The translations under genes were made by a program, and so were the position numbers. Below are positions 36,706-49,599 of a DNA stretch of 64,000 nucleotides, piece after piece. Source of the DNA: Hermodice carunculata (taxonomy: Eukaryota; Annelida; Polychaeta; Eunicida; Amphinomidae); NCBI GenBank assembly GCA_964020975.1, contig OZ026612.1:52939808-53003807 (forward strand), given 5' to 3'. The number at the start of each line of letters is the position of its first letter. The first letter of the stretch is position 1. The notes under the pieces are model-generated. The model did not search any database and had not been told where the DNA came from. It saw only the letters and a program-made list of their open reading frames with translations.

Positions 36706-37224
36706 CATTGTTCAAGTGAGCACTTGGGTCTCTGTCAATGCATTGATATTAAGACACATAACACGCATATTAATTTTCCACTAAAATCTTTGACCCCGTC
36801 ACTATGCAATAGTAACAATCAGCTGCACTATAATTGAGGTGAACTGATGGAATACCAAGCATGTCACTAATATTTGTGGGATTAGAGACTATTTATTCCA
36901 AACTAGTGGCGGCTCATTATATCACACTCAGTATGCATATAAAGAGCATGATAGTGTCATTTTCAACCTTTCTCCAAGTAGCCAGTTTAGCAAGGTCAAC
37001 ATGTTTTGCCTTGTATCTGCCCATATGAACCAGTGCTTCTTGGCTCAATCATACAATCATACAGGCCAAAGCAGTGCTGCAGCTAAAATGAAGGTCCTGT
37101 ATTTAGGTGCCTTTAGGCAGGAAGTCTTAGGATGATCTGGCACCATTCGACTGATTTTATGTGGTTATTCAATCAAAAATACACATGTTCTGTCAAACAA
37201 ATCATTGGTCCTCCACTTGCAAAG
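36706..37224. other. non-coding, nothing recognised
   Basis: No recognised feature. Confidence 0.5.
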
Positions 37225-37380
37225 CCCTTTCACTATGAGCCACTCATCCCTCTAAAAAGACCACAACTTCCATGCAGAATGGATGGCGATCCCATTGCAG
37301 TGTCCCCCTCTAGGGAGGCCACCTTTCCCGTAAGGCCACTTTTTGGCTGTATTTGGGATGGCCATATAACCCACACCAAA
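37225..37380. repeat. degraded AGACCAC-type MITE fragment
   Basis: Contains ATCCCTCTAAAAAGACCACAAC and CCCTCTAGGGAGGCCACC, words typical of the TA-flanked MITE group. Ends not found. Confidence 0.5.
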
Positions 37381-37484
37381 GAAAGCTTTTACCTGGGTCA
37401 TCCTGATAGATCAATTTTTGGCAAAAATCTCAGCAAAGCATCATTCCCAATATGTGAGACCCATACAGAAGCCACCATCTACAC

Positions 37485-37720
37485 AATCTGATGGTCAGTG
37501 CTGTGTGACTATGGGCACAACTTTCTCATGACACACGTCACATGATCTGATTACCAGTGGTGTATAAATGTGGGCACAACTTTCTCATGACACAAGTCAC
37601 ATGATCTGATGGCCACTGCTGTGTGACTGTGGGGACAACTTTCTCCTGACACTTCACATGATCTGATGGCCAGTGCTGTGTGACTGTGGGCACAACTTTC
37701 TCATGACACAGGCAACATGG
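37485..37720. repeat. 55-60-bp minisatellite, about four units
   Basis: Units read CATGATCTGATGGCCAGTGC, then TGTGTGACTGTGGGCACAAC, then TTTCTCATGACACA. About four copies, diverging at the edges. Minus-strand HEKVVPTVTQ-type repeats reflect the array. Confidence 0.93.
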
Positions 37721-38499
37721 CACAATAAGCAGGGTTCCATTTAAGGGGTGGTCTGGGAGCCTGAGGCCAACAGAACTTGACACAAACCCCCTGAGTAGCT
37801 CAGTGTGGGTGTCCCTGAGACCACCATATTTTTGTTCATGTGTGACAGTGTGTAATTCATAATCCTCATTTACATTGACAAACACATGTTTACAAAATTA
37901 AATTTATAACTGTGTCAATTGGAGTCCTGTAAATACAAGAGTGGAATTTTCCCTTGGTTAATTTACATTTTCCTGCAGTAATCGATCAAGTGCATTAATT
38001 CAACCAATCAAGGCTCGCCACAAGCAGTAAGACAATGACTAGTTTGACCCAGTTACAATCATTGGCGTCCATTGTGAACAGCTGTAACTTATATAAAGTA
38101 ATCTGGTTATCATCATGTTGTGATTTATCGGAGGATCACCTAATGGAATGCACATTGTTTGCCTACCTATACCATAAATGCTATTGGTAGATAGTAGTCA
38201 ATTTGCCTATACAGTATTGGCAAGTTCCTCACAATAAACAGTGTTCATAACTCAAATTCAAACGAAAAATTTAATATTTCAAATCAGAAATACATCTCCT
38301 TGCAATGCAAATTGAGTGTGCCTGATGTCACTATGTTTCCTAGCACTGTACACAGTTACCTGACAATGTGGTTTGATGAGTAACATATCTCCGGAGTGGT
38401 CAACTGAGTCACATGCAAAAATGAGCCAATCACGGCTTGTGTTACAGTGTGTTCATCACGGCTTCCACCCTGTGAACAGGAGTGATTCTTCCGTAATTT
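37721..38499. other. non-coding, nothing firmly recognised
   Basis: CAGGGTTCCATTTAAGGGGTGGTCTGG at 37732-37758 resembles one end of the hAT-like MITE at 17854 but no partner was found. Otherwise featureless. Confidence 0.4.
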
Positions 38500-38635
38500 C
38501 AGGGCCAGAATTTCAGTGAGAATCCAAAAATCCATACTCGTAAAAATTCTCCTAAACTTGTCTTTTTTTAAAAAGGAAACTAACTGACAAAAATCCAAAT
38601 AGATTCTTGCAAGATTTTGCGAAATTCTGGCCCTG
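38500..38635. mobile_element. hAT-like MITE, copy 3, intact ends
   Basis: CAGGGCCAGAATTTC at the left and GCGAAATTCTGGCCCTG at the right. It is collinear with 4590-4703 and inverted relative to 10830-10965. AT-rich flanks (GTAATTT and AATTATTT) are similar but not identical. Confidence 0.82.
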
Positions 38636-40389
38636 AATTATTTAGAGAGGGAACACACAAACAGGAAGCTTTGTTTATATACGTTGCAGCATGCGAAAAT
38701 AAAGATTCCAGTGTTCATTGTGACAACTATTTGGAATCACAGGCATGTAAGCAAAGGTTGGGGATACAGGAAAGTGTCAAATGTGTCCCAAATCAGTCTG
38801 TGAGAGAAGGACCGTTCCATGATTATGCTCAGTTGTCCATAGATCTATGTTGTCACTTGCATGTGACTGGCAATTGTATGCTGTTTTTGCTTGGGAAGTC
38901 AACTCACGGCACCCATACATGATCATTGCAACACTGTTAGAGCCCACCAATAAACGACTTTTGATGCTAATTTGCAGAAGAATTTGCCTTGCAAATTTTA
39001 ATATTTTCATATGTTGAAATGACATTGTTGGGGCAATCAGACTGATGGCGAGTTGTTGTGACCATGCTCGAATAAGGGGCATACGCCAATACATTATTGC
39101 TGGTACCTTTGATCTCGTAATTGTATGTATGCTACACAGACAATGAAAATACCTGCTTGTTTTGACAGAAATCAAGTGGGCAGCCAAGTCCTGTCCAACA
39201 GAACTGACGACCAAGTAATTGTCAAAACCTGGAATGTTTACTTAGGGATTATTATTACCTATTGGCGTCCCCTCCTTGGAGATGCCAAAATACACCCTGT
39301 AGACACCTGCCTCACGTTGTATCCACCTAAATCCTTGGTGGACCACCTAATTGTTGATGGTGGTGGTCCTTTTGTCCACCAGCTGAAATTCCTAAAATCT
39401 ACCCCGGATAAGGTTAACTCATTTTAAGATGTTCTAGACTAGATATGGATGGCTTTCCCCTTAAATATGTCAAGTTCTGTTCAACAAAGTATGAAAACTG
39501 CATCACTGTGCTATTCAGGTGAAAAATGAACTGTGATACATAACCCATAAGGTCTCCCATTCTGCTTATTTCTTCTTTGCTTGGAAAAATTTGGGTGCTG
39601 AACTCAGTGGTAATGCCACTGGTGGATCATTTCTGCTCTGTGTATCGGTGGATTTTAATTGGTTTATCATTCATTAAGGAGGTTGTTTAAAATAGAAAAC
39701 CTTTTCTTATGACATTTTTATTGCACTAAAATGCTAGCTGGTCCACTCAGAAAAATCTGGCTGTCCTGTCAAAGTTGTAACTTTAAAGTGTAACTTCACC
39801 AATCTAAATTTGGTTTGTCACCAGCCATAACGTTTAACTTCAGGACTTTAAATCTGACTTGTAACTGGCAATGAGATATCCCTTAATGTCAAGCCCACAG
39901 GGCATGTTTCTAGGTTGTGTGGCAATATCGGATGACAAATGACAATGTGAAAAGCTGTCAACTTCTTCATTTGGATATGCATGTAAAAGACTACAGTTAT
40001 ACCTGTCCGAAGAAACCACCACAGTCAGTACCAAATTGTGGTCTCCACAGACAGGTGGCATCTAATATATGGAAGCTATGGAAACACCCAGATAATGTAT
40101 GCTAGTTGATGCTCTTGAAAGACAGAGTGGTCTTCCATTACACTGCTTTTCAAAATAAGGACCACTGGATATGTCAGGGTTCCCTGCATTAATCATCAGC
40201 CTTGCTTTGTTTGAGTGAATGCCTAAAGGTACCGTTTTAAGGTGTGCCAAACAGGCAACTCACATTAAAGTGTCATTTGTCAACACCGGCAACCTATACG
40301 TGTTATTTGTCCAAAGTGATTTCTTTTTAGAGTCAACTAGAAAAGTGTCCAAAGGACACGGATGCCCCCACCTATCATTGCCCCTATCA
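38636..40389. other. non-coding, nothing recognised
   Basis: No gene recognised. A minus-strand frame of 145 codons at 38777-39214 lacks recognisable domains. The stretch near 40015-40140 has GTGGTCTCCACAGACAGGTGG, a possible AGACCAC-type MITE relic. Confidence 0.45.
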
Positions 40390-41200
40390 GCATTGGAAAG
40401 AATATGGCATGTTACTGGTGTAAGACTTAAAATACTTTTTGAGATACATGCGACACAAATATGACAAGTCTAGCATCAAATCAACATTTTCCCTTTGTTA
40501 TTTAATGATTAATCAACACAAGATAATTAATCCACAGGAGAAACAAAACCCCAGGTGCACATTTTCATATATTGATAGATGTTTCCACAAAGTTTCATGT
40601 TTGAACCTTAAATACTTTTTGACATACATGCAACACAAATGTGACGAGTCTAACATCGAATCATCATTTTCCCCAAGTTAATTAATCATTAATTAACACA
40701 ACATAATTAATCCACAGGAGAAACAAAACCCCAGCTGCACACTTTCATATATTGATAGATGTTTCCACAAAGTTGCGTGGTTGAAGCTCATATACCTTTT
40801 GAGATACATGCGACACAAATGTGACAAGTCTAACGTCAAATCAACAGTTCCCTAAGTTAATTAATGATTAATTAACACAAGATAATTAACCCAAGATAAG
40901 AAACAAAACCCCTGGTGCACACCTTCATATATTGATGGATGTATTAAAAAAAGTTGCATGGTTGAAGCTCAAATACCTTTTGCGACACAAAAGTGACAAG
41001 TCTAACATCGAATCAACATTTTCCCTAAGTTAATGAATGATTGATTAAAAATGTATAATCAACCCAAGAGAGAAACAAAACCCCAGGTGTACACCTTCAT
41101 ATATTGACAGATGTTTCCACAAAGTTTCATGCTTATACCTCAAATGCTTTTGGAGATATGCGTGACACAAATGTGACAATTTTAAAGTTGGACGGATAAA
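40390..41200. repeat. 180-bp tandem (satellite-like) array, about 4.5 units
   Basis: Landmarks TTTTGAGATACATGCGACAC, then AATTAATCCACAGGAGAAAC, then TTGATAGATGTTTCCACAAA recur with an exact 180-bp period (40441, 40621, 40801). The fourth unit has lost about 10 bp. The last (41152) is more diverged. The array ends near a C-run at 41208-41217. Confidence 0.95.
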
Positions 41201-41770
41201 GACAAATCCCCCCCCCCATGAAGGCATAATAATGCACATATAAAGGAAAGGTAAGTCCTCTGCCTCACCAGGTAGCAACTTCTAAACATCACTGTTGGTT
41301 GGCCCTACAGGCAAAACACACTGCCTGACCTGACATTTAGTATGGCAGATGACTGTTAACTCTTACATACACACATGCCCTACTTCTCCTTCTGACTGCA
41401 AACAGATGTCTGAAAACAACCCAGCTCCTTTTCTTCACTCTAGCTAAAAGTTAACCCCCGCATGTCCAAATACCTTTGTGATAGTTCTCAAATGTCAGAC
41501 AGTGCAACAGGTCATCAAAAATGGTGTAAATATTGGTGGTTGAGCATGTGGCTTCTTCAGTCCATATGCTTCAAATTTTCAGGCCTAGAACCTGCCAAAT
41601 AAGTCAACAAACATAGGCAAATCAGAACCATTTTGCTACATCTTCATAATTCTCAAATATGACGTGGTATATAATGCTCCATAACAGACTGTGGGACCCA
41701 AATTGTGATGTGTCTGGGTTGGCATGCCCATAAAAAGAGCTTTAATCCAGTAAAAATACCAACATGCCCA
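41201..41770. other. non-coding, nothing recognised
   Basis: No recognised feature. Confidence 0.5.
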
Positions 41771-41860
41771 TTACAATTTATTTACAGCACTGCCTGGCAA
41801 GTCCTGTTCCAACTGCCTGGCATGACTTGCCAGGCAATGCACAAACCACCAACCACCACT
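41715..41860 (-). repeat. remnant of the CTCATTCCATAC-ended TTAA MITE core
   Basis: CACTGCCTGGCAAGTC and GACTTGCCAGGCAATGCAC form the same palindrome as the core of 11190-11432. GGCATGCCCATAAAAAGAGCTTT resembles that element's flank on the minus strand. The terminal repeats are not visible. Confidence 0.5.
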
Positions 41861-43329
41861 GTAGCTTGCTTTCCAGCAGACTCAGCACAAATCTGGGCTA
41901 AAGACATCCAAAGTGTTGAAATTCTAGTCTGTGCGAGGCAAAGGTTAAAAAGTCTGGCACCAGAAGTTCGGGTGTAAAGAAATGTAATGTTGACCTCATG
42001 CACACATATTCAATACACAAGCAAGCTTTGACCAGGTTTCATCTTGCTAGCTGCATCACACAAGAAATGCTGAGAAGCAAAGGTCTCTAATTGTGTTTTA
42101 CATGGGCATAAGGTCATTTTTCATAGCACATGTATCTAGCGCGAGACAAGATCAACAGTCCTTGCATACTTGTAAAATGGATCAATCACAGTCTGTACAG
42201 ACTTGCACATTGCGTTTCTTCAGCTGAAATGCTTTCCATGGTAACATGACAATGAAAAGAAGTTATATTGCTGCTGCACTAAAACTAATATGTGCACCTT
42301 AGTGGCAAAGAAACATTTAGTTTCTTTGTAATTTTGGCTGAATTTGTTTGGCAATTCTTTGGATGAAATTCATGAAACAGATTATCCTCAAATGGCTATC
42401 ACCGATCTTTCTCCAATTAATTTATATTACAGTATGACACGTCAGCTGAGCTAAAAATCTAGTGGGGGTGGTGGTGGTGATATGTCACCTTATAAATTAT
42501 TTTTCTTCATAAATATCATGTTGATATTGTGCTTGCAGTGATATGTTTTATTAAGAACTAGGTATCTCCGATCACAAAGCCATAAATAGTAGAAGCCTCC
42601 TTCTGCCTTCAATCCAATGCCAGCTTGTCCTACTGGTAAAATATCAAAATTGGGTCATGTGTCTTGACACACCAGTGAACAATAAATAGGCAGAAAAGTA
42701 ATACATATTTTACTAATAGCTATGACATTCACATTTTTGGAATTAAGTGTAAATAAGGAAAATTGGTACCCTTCAATAGGGCTAAAGATCACTGATCATA
42801 TATCAGGTGCACAAATGTGTAATAATCATAATCTATAGTGCAAAGGCATCTCATATGAGTGCTGTATCTGAGATACTTTGTTGGCAAAACACAAAGTATT
42901 TTTTTAAAAAATGAGATTTGCTCCAGAGAAAATTTGTCTGTGTGCATTAAACATTAAATAGAGAATAAACCATGATGAGGCCATAGAATTCCTGATAAAT
43001 CCGCCCAATTGTGGTTTATTCTGATTCTAACATAGCAAGTTTAATCCATAAAAATGCAAACATCATCACCCTGCGGGCTGGACAACAACAGAAACCACAG
43101 CACATGCTTCAAGCAGCATGGATATATGTGACGTAATCATTTCACCAGTCGAGGATCGTCAGGGATTTAGGAATGAAGGAACCAAACCAGCAAACAAGGA
43201 ATATGATCTGCACAAAATGACACTCCTATACATTGCATTTCTATGTCTTTTATAATAACCTTTTAGTATGGTTGCATAAAGTGTAGCAGCCTTTGAGAAA
43301 TATATCAGCCACATGCAAGTATTTCAAAC
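41861..43329. other. non-coding, one repeat terminus
   Basis: GACACGTCAGCTGAGCTAAAAA at 42436-42457 matches the conserved hairpin-side terminus of the dispersed repeat ending at 7790. Nothing else is recognised. Confidence 0.45.
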
Positions 43330-43562
43330 TTAACCCTTAAAGTGCTAATCCCTGCTATACTTGTTTTCTCATTACCGTTAAAACATATAATGGTTAAAAG
43401 ATTCAAATTCCTCATCAAGATACCTTTCATTCAAATACCAGAGAGCCTAGTCTACAGCAAAAAGTAGTCTTAATCAACAGCATTCCTCGGGACACTTTGC
43501 ATGTAATGTGTGCAAAGTCTCTCGAGGAAAGCTGTTGACTCAATCTTAAATCAGTGCTTTAA
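43330..43562 (-). mobile_element. TTAA hairpin element, AAAGTGCT subfamily, uninterrupted copy
   Basis: TTAACCCTTAAAGTGCT at the left and CAGTGCTTTAA at the right. It contains AATCAACAGCATTCCTCGG ... CTCGAGGAAAGCTGTTGACT, a near-perfect hairpin at 43477-43544. It is collinear on the minus strand with 12457-12864 minus that copy's insertion, and so serves as its empty-site reference. Confidence 0.9.
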
Positions 43563-45488
43563 CTTGAATATCTTCAAACCTGCATTGTAACCCACAGAAC
43601 TGCAATTCCAACTACTACAGGTACATACACATAGTGTGGTGCATTTGATGAAGTATATGAACTTGTAGCATTTAAGATCATGCTAATTAGAGGCATTGCA
43701 TATTTCAAATCTTGAGTGTCATCAAAAGTTACCCTTAGATATACCCACAACCCCAACGTTTACTCATACAGGGAAAACTGAAAAGTCTACCACTGCAGGC
43801 TTGAGCAAATCACTGGGATGACACAGTTATGAAATCCATTAAGTTGTCAAAACAGTCATTGTAGACTGGAAGACTTGTGCTTTGAGTGGTCAAGCTAACA
43901 TACACCCATTCTGTGTCTTTTGTGATGGGGCAGCATATTAAAGATCCAGAGGTCTCTTGGGATCAAATCCTGGCCAGACAGGTGCAAGCACAATGATTCT
44001 TCCTGCCATGGAGGTATCCGTTGATACCTCCATGTACCTACTATAGTTGCACTGCAGCATTGTACCCAGTATGGTGCCTATGTCAAAACTGTGTGGTACC
44101 CCAGTGACTATTGTGTGGTACAAAGAAAATATAATTGGTACTTTATGAGAACGGATGATACATACTTTACGGAACTACCATAATAGGGGTCATCTGGGTT
44201 GGTTGAATTTCTTGACACACAGCCTTTTTTTTTGTTCCCATGATGCATGTTTGTAAAACCTAGCAACCGATGCCATTTGAGATCAGGTGGGTCAGCAAAG
44301 CCCATTCATTATATTGCAGTGAACCTGAAAGTTTCCCCCTGCATATGAGGACCATTTTTGGAATTATCATATTCTGATCCACCTGAAGTATATATTACTA
44401 TCTTTCAAGTATACCCAGTTGTGATAAAATGAAAGTTTAATGCTTATTTGGCAACATATAGAGAGGTAAAAGTCATGTCTGCTAATTGCCCCATTTTAAT
44501 CTATGGAGAAAAAGTGAGGGTCATGGAAAATGACCACAAGATGTGGGTGGGCAACCATGAACAGGATGGGCAGCACCACCTTTAGGCGAATTCGGGACTA
44601 ATCCAGATATAGACCATCAGTAAGCTACGAAGTCCAAGAACAAGACACTTGTCTTTGTAAGGCCAGCACTACAGAGGTCAATTCAGCTGATTGACTGATG
44701 GCTTCAGTCATCCTGCCAGCATGTTAGAAGACATAGAGCAGCGTGCAATCCCTTCAGTTTCCACCAGTCAGGACTGACAACTCTTTAACTATCCAGCTTT
44801 CACATCCAGACTATCAGAGACTTGACCAATAACAAACCTGATAGGGTGGACTAGCCAAAAGGTATCCTCATAGTTCTAAGTCACTCACCTTACTCAAGAC
44901 TTAACCATGACACTGAAATTCGATGAAACTCGATGTGTTTCAGTGTAGAATGTGTTTCAGTGTGGAACTTTCGAGTAAAACCTTGAATGTGAAATGTGTA
45001 TTTTGAGTTGTATCCACTGGAGAGAACAGTTATTGCTATAAAATGGTTCAGTCTACATTAGTAGTCTGTCCTCATGGCTGGTTGTGTTACATAATGCCAC
45101 TTACGCTTGATTAAGCTCTAGACGTGACACGTTTACTCAGTTATTGTCAAGCAAGTGGGAAGAAATGGACACATTTTTCGAGCAATGTTGTTACTTTGTG
45201 TCACTGTGTCACTTAAATAATTGCTGTGAATAATGGCAAGCAGAAGCCTTTTACCTGAAACATGCTACTTTGAACCTTTCCCCCTTAAAGCTGACAAAAC
45301 TAGCTGGCAGCATCAAATGTTGTCTGCTTCAATCTTTTTGACTTATTTTATCACTAATGAAAATGATAATATATGGAATTTAAACATGAAGCACATGCCC
45401 CTAGTGTTTTGGTGACCTGTTTGCTAGGAATGTAGACAGAGACATGGATTTAAATGTCACCTTGAGTTCCAAGTTGAATTTCCATGTA
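43563..45488. other. non-coding, one short perfect hairpin
   Basis: No gene recognised. The perfect hairpin at 44007-44034 is listed separately. GAAACTCGATGTGTTTCAGTGTAGAATGTGTTTCAGTGTGGAA near 44925-44968 is a short local duplication. Confidence 0.5.
44007..44034. repeat. short perfect hairpin, 12-bp arms, 4-base loop
   Basis: CATGGAGGTATC, loop CGTT, GATACCTCCATG. It has no known family here, and it is too short for a microRNA precursor. Confidence 0.85.
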
Positions 45489-45674
45489 CACTGTGTTCCT
45501 GCTGTATGTGGCCTCCCCTTCTGCCATGAAAAAGTGGCCACATACAGCAGGTGACCTGTCATCACAGGTAAATTTGACAAAGAAAATGACTCCTATCTCT
45601 GAGACTAGTGAGTCGTGACCACAAAAAGCAATGTGACTGCTCATGGCAGTGGTTGCATATCACAGGTACCACTG
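45489..45674. mobile_element. pogo/Tc1-like MITE, 186 bp, TA target duplication
   Basis: Left end CACTGTGTTCCTGCTGTATG and right end CATATCACAGGTACCACTG are imperfect inverted repeats, with TA at 45487-45488 and 45675-45676. The internal GTGGCCACATACAGCAGGTG also occurs in the 105-bp copy at 6247-6351. Extra sequence sits at about 45560-45640. Confidence 0.82.
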
Positions 45675-45699
45675 TATAGGCAGGCCATGAGTAGTTTCA

Positions 45700-47180
45700 A
45701 ATGAGATGTTAATTGAAGGTACATTACACCATTTCAACTTTTTATAAATTTGAAAGCATTCAGAGATTTGCTGTCAAACATATCTTATTTTGCAGTTCAG
45801 ATTTTTAATTTCTCAACAATTCCACTAAGTTGCATGAAAACCCACCAAAAATTAAAGGCTGTTGTATACACTGCTCACACAATTTTCACATTTTGACTCA
45901 CATATTACATAATCGTGTAAGTGGCAACAACAATATTGAACTTGACAAATATTTTCATACCCTTGATGAATTAAGCCCTGAAAGTTATATGGGGCTAACC
46001 AGAAAACTGTAGACATCATTTGCAAGTTACCTCTTCTGTGGACATCATTGGCAAATTATGTCTTTTAAATTTACAGTGCTAGTGACCTGGGATAAAAAGG
46101 TCAAGGTCATCCATATTACATAATAAATTTGTGCAGGCCATGATCAATATCATAGTACAATTTTGGCCTATTAAGCTCAATTACTTTTTTGAGATTCAGA
46201 ATTTTATCTCTTTCAACACATTTTAGCTCATAAGTTCTGTCACAATATAGATGGCACCACTAGTATCACTGCCAATCAAGGGTTTGACCTCCTTCCCAAT
46301 CCCACCAAAGTCTCATAATGATCCAGTAAACATTACAGATGGCACAACATTCACAAGAGTTTCACACTGTGACCCTTATACTCCAACTGGCCATTTGACT
46401 TTGAACTTTAATTTGGGTTAAAAAACTATTATGTTCAAAATGTGCATCCTGAATCGAACTTTCCATATATGGTCTGTTTGTGTCACTCGGGTTGTACCTT
46501 TTTGAGTTATTGAAGAAAAGGAATACACTTAGCCAAGTGCTGAAGTCTATAATGTCATGCTGACCCCAAAAGTAGGTCACATGTAGAGTGTTTTATGTAC
46601 AATGTACACATCACATTTTGATCTGGAGTCTCAATTCTCTTTTCCACTGATGTCCAAGCTACACCCTACCATTACCAAATCACCACTTGCAACTTTGCAC
46701 GCCTGGAGAGCTAACAAAAATACGTCAAGATTACTGACATTACATATACATACTAGCACTAGTCACAGTTTATATATCTTATAAATTTGGGATGTCTAAC
46801 TCAATTACTTTTTTGAGATTTTGAATTTTATGTCTTTCAACACATTTTGTCTCATAGTTTCTGTCAAATTATAGGTGGTGCCACTAGTATCATATGCAAA
46901 TAAGATTTTAACCTCTTCCACAATCCCACTTGCTGTTATGAAGATCCACTGAAAATTGAGGAGCCCAGAGTGGTCACAAGATTTCCCCATACATCACATA
47001 ATACTGTAGGTGGCACCACCAATATCGATAGGGACCCCGATTCCATACATCCTGCAAGTTCCATCTCAATCGATCATCACAATAATGCATTTTTTGTGTT
47101 TTTGATATATGTTAGGTCCCATTATTGCCACCTTGATTCCACAAGTGACATACTTTTGTCCTTATAATATTCCCCAACGG
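45700..47180. repeat. dispersed repeat family, at least three overlapping or adjacent copies
   Basis: Copies are recognised by an ordered set of phrases: TGACC...GGTCAAGGTCA; CTCAATTACTTTTTTGAGATT; TTTCAACACATTTTGTCTCATA; TTCTGTCAAATTATAGGTGGTGCCACTAGTATCA; and ACATAATA-TGTAGGTGGCACCACCAATAT-GA. The full phrase set appears at about 46610-47060, with parts at 45780-46020 and 46080-46380. It is non-coding: the frames repeatedly containing ILHN-V-TTN belong to the repeat, not to a gene. Confidence 0.75.
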
Positions 47181-48400
47181 TGTATGGATATATGTACACA
47201 AGTTATGAAATAATGATCAATAAAGAGAAAAATAATTTCCTCAAACACATTCACTCTGTAACCTGGGAAAGTAGATAGCCCACATTATGCAATACCCAAC
47301 TTCCCACATATGATACACATTTCCAGTAAATTTGGCATCTTTAGTCTCACTCTATCCCAAAATAGCAATTTTTTTAATGTGTTTTAGACACTTATAAATT
47401 CTTAATTGTCACCTTACTTTCCACAGGCATTAAAACCCAAACCTTTCATTGCGAACAATGGCATGTACATCCCCTTGACAAAATTTAAATTTTTTAAATA
47501 AATCCACTATTTCAACGAATTAAACCACAGAAAGTTGGTTACCTCTACATACATGTGTGGGTATAAAGCTACACCTGCACGATTCCCTAATTAGTGACGA
47601 AATGATCCAATTATATAACTGGAATCTTTATGTACAATGCCCTGTTCTTGTCACCATGCTTGGGGCAACTGTAGGTGGTCACGCATCAGTCGGGCCTGTG
47701 ACCACAAATATCCCCACATTGTCTGTGCCACAACCAACAGCAGAAGTGACAGTTCACAACCTTTGGGTTAACAGGGTCAACTTTATGGGTCAAAGGTCAT
47801 TACACCCAGACAGCCTGATCTGTGAAGCAAGCACACATGGAATCATTCATTCATGAATACGCAAAATGCATCCCCCATCACCAATGGGTGCCAGGCCCAG
47901 CCATCAGGCATACCAATAGCCCACCAAATAGCCCATGGCCGCAGGCAAGTTTTAGTAGGACATTCTGACATGTTTGGATTCCTGGCAATGTTGTTTTATC
48001 AGCCAAAAACCAGGCACATATTTCTGTCCAGTCACTACATGAGAACGAGAAGGACAGTTGTTGACCAACTGATTCTATGTCTCTGAATAAAAGAGAAGAT
48101 GATATTTCAACTTCTGAGATATTAATGAAACGAGCAGACTTCAAGCTGTTGCTTGGGGCAATCCGGCATAAATATTGACTTGACAGGCCATGCGTTGAGT
48201 CTTTCATTCTCTGGTGCCTCTGGGCCTCACAGCAATTGTAAAAACCTGTTTTGTCACACAATACCAGTAGGATACATCAGAATGACTTCTCCTGTCTAAT
48301 TGTGTCACATGATACAAGTCTTCTGTTGGCGTGATCTGCCATTGTTTACTTTGCTTAGCTTGGTATTATCTTAATTGAAAACCTTGCAAAAATTCTGTAT
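47181..48400. other. non-coding, partial copies of the dispersed repeat
   Basis: 47300-47540 has weak matches to the family at 46.6 kb. The rest, including a minus-strand frame of 127 codons (47878-48261), shows no domain. Confidence 0.45.
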
Positions 48401-48560
48401 CCAAGTTCTACATAATACACATTGGTGCTACATTTGGCATCATTAGCCTTATTCTTTCATCAAGTAGATTGAATTCCATGAGTTTTCAACACATTTTGGT
48501 CTATATCTGTTGGTGGTGCCACCAAACTTCAGTGCCTCCTCTCTCCCTCCCCCCCCCCAT
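48401..48560. repeat. partial copy of the dispersed repeat
   Basis: GTTTTCAACACATTTTGGTCTATATCTGTTGGTGGTGCCACCA near 48482-48524 matches the middle of the family. A C-run follows. Confidence 0.6.
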
Positions 48561-48654
48561 CAACATTACTACACGGGCCAAGTTTTGCCACCCCACACAG
48601 TGATTAAAAACATTTGACATGAAACCTGTATATGGGACCTACTAAGAAAACATC

Positions 48655-48750
48655 CTAGAGGTCAACAGCCTTCCTTGAAATGGGTTGGCTTAACCCATGT
48701 CATGGAAAGCTGTTGGTTCATCAAAATTCAAGGGGCACAGGTTAAATATA
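48655..48750. repeat. isolated hairpin core of the TTAA element family
   Basis: GAGGTCAACAGCCTTCCTTGAAATGGGTTGG and CCATGTCATGGAAAGCTGTTGG form the family hairpin, followed by a possible decayed end near GGTTAAATA (48739). The left terminus was not found. Confidence 0.65.
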
Positions 48751-48803
48751 CCATTTCATGAATATGCCTCCATAGTGCTCTTGGGATGGACTTTCCACCT
48801 GAG

Positions 48804-48817
48804 CTACCAGAGGGCAG
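48804..48817 (+). promoter_or_regulatory. CTCF-like motif (candidate)
   Basis: CTACCAGAGGGCAG differs from the CCASYAGRKGGCRS core at one position. Motif match only. Confidence 0.25.
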
Positions 48818-48864
48818 TCCTAATTACACGCTCTGTCAACAGCTGAGAATGGTTTTGTCTGGTT

Positions 48865-49040
48865 AGCTTTGCCTGTACAGCACTTCCTGCTTTGCATGAC
48901 CACTGTGTCAAAAGACAACCTCCCTTTTAAGACCACATTTATCAAAACTATTCTGTTCCATTTACTTCGACTCCTACTGAGAGACCACCTGCTTTATATG
49001 ACCAGACCACTACAGTGCAGAGAGAGACCACACTTAGAGG
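48865..49040. repeat. degraded AGACCAC-type MITE fragments
   Basis: CAACCTCCCTTTTAAGACCACATTT and CTGAGAGACCACCTGCTTTATATGACCAGACCAC recur here, typical of TA-flanked MITE interiors. A further fragment lies at about 49448-49532 (CCCTCTCGAAAATGGGCCACCC ... CACTGTATA). Confidence 0.55.
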
Positions 49041-49599
49041 TAATAGACTCCACTCGTAACAGCTGGCTGTTGTATTACCAGCAGATGTATGTTACCTTTA
49101 AGACAATATGTTGGCAGATGGTACAGGTGATGTTCATATGCATGCACCTATATGGAGTGTTAAAAGTGCTGTACTGTGTGTGACAATTGTGCATTCCTAC
49201 CATACCATGTATACAAATGGTCAGCCACACGTGTATATCATTTGCTTGGCCACATGCTTGCATTAAGACTAATATTCCTTTTGTCATTTTCATGAGCTGA
49301 ATCTTATCTCACCATAGTTCTCCTGTGTACTATATCTACATACATCTACAGTGTATGTAATTTACAGTGCCCCTCATCCTGCCCTAGAATGTCTATTCTG
49401 CTACAATACAACATTTTTCCCTGCAATAAGCCAGGCATTTTCATATGTCCCTCTCGAAAATGGGCCACCCTTTTCCTGAGGCCACATTTCTGATGCATCT
49501 GGATTGGCCTCTCAAACGCCCACTGTATACCTGTGTCTGCATGTATGTATTCAGTTATATAGCTCTGTCTTCAATCTCTTGATACAAGATTAGTACACA
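49041..49599. other. non-coding, MITE fragment only
   Basis: Apart from the fragment near 49448-49532, no feature is recognised. Confidence 0.45.

Noticed and set aside
36376-36708. SERPLAFF/SERPLAFC repeat protein on the minus strand
   Set aside because: The frame only spans a 24-bp minisatellite (24 is a multiple of three, so it stays open) and runs into a transposable element.
38777-39214. 145-codon minus-strand open frame
   Set aside because: No domain, no codon-use signal that I can see, and the family of the surrounding sequence is unknown. Treated as chance.
44560-44800. Possible coding remnant (GGCAGCACCACCTTTAGGCG...)
   Set aside because: One frame looked faintly protein-like but has several stops and no recognisable family.
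45830-46012. Small protein with HILHN...N motif found three times in the window
   Set aside because: The similar peptides at 53.9 and 63.9 kb come from a dispersed non-coding repeat with stops in all frames.
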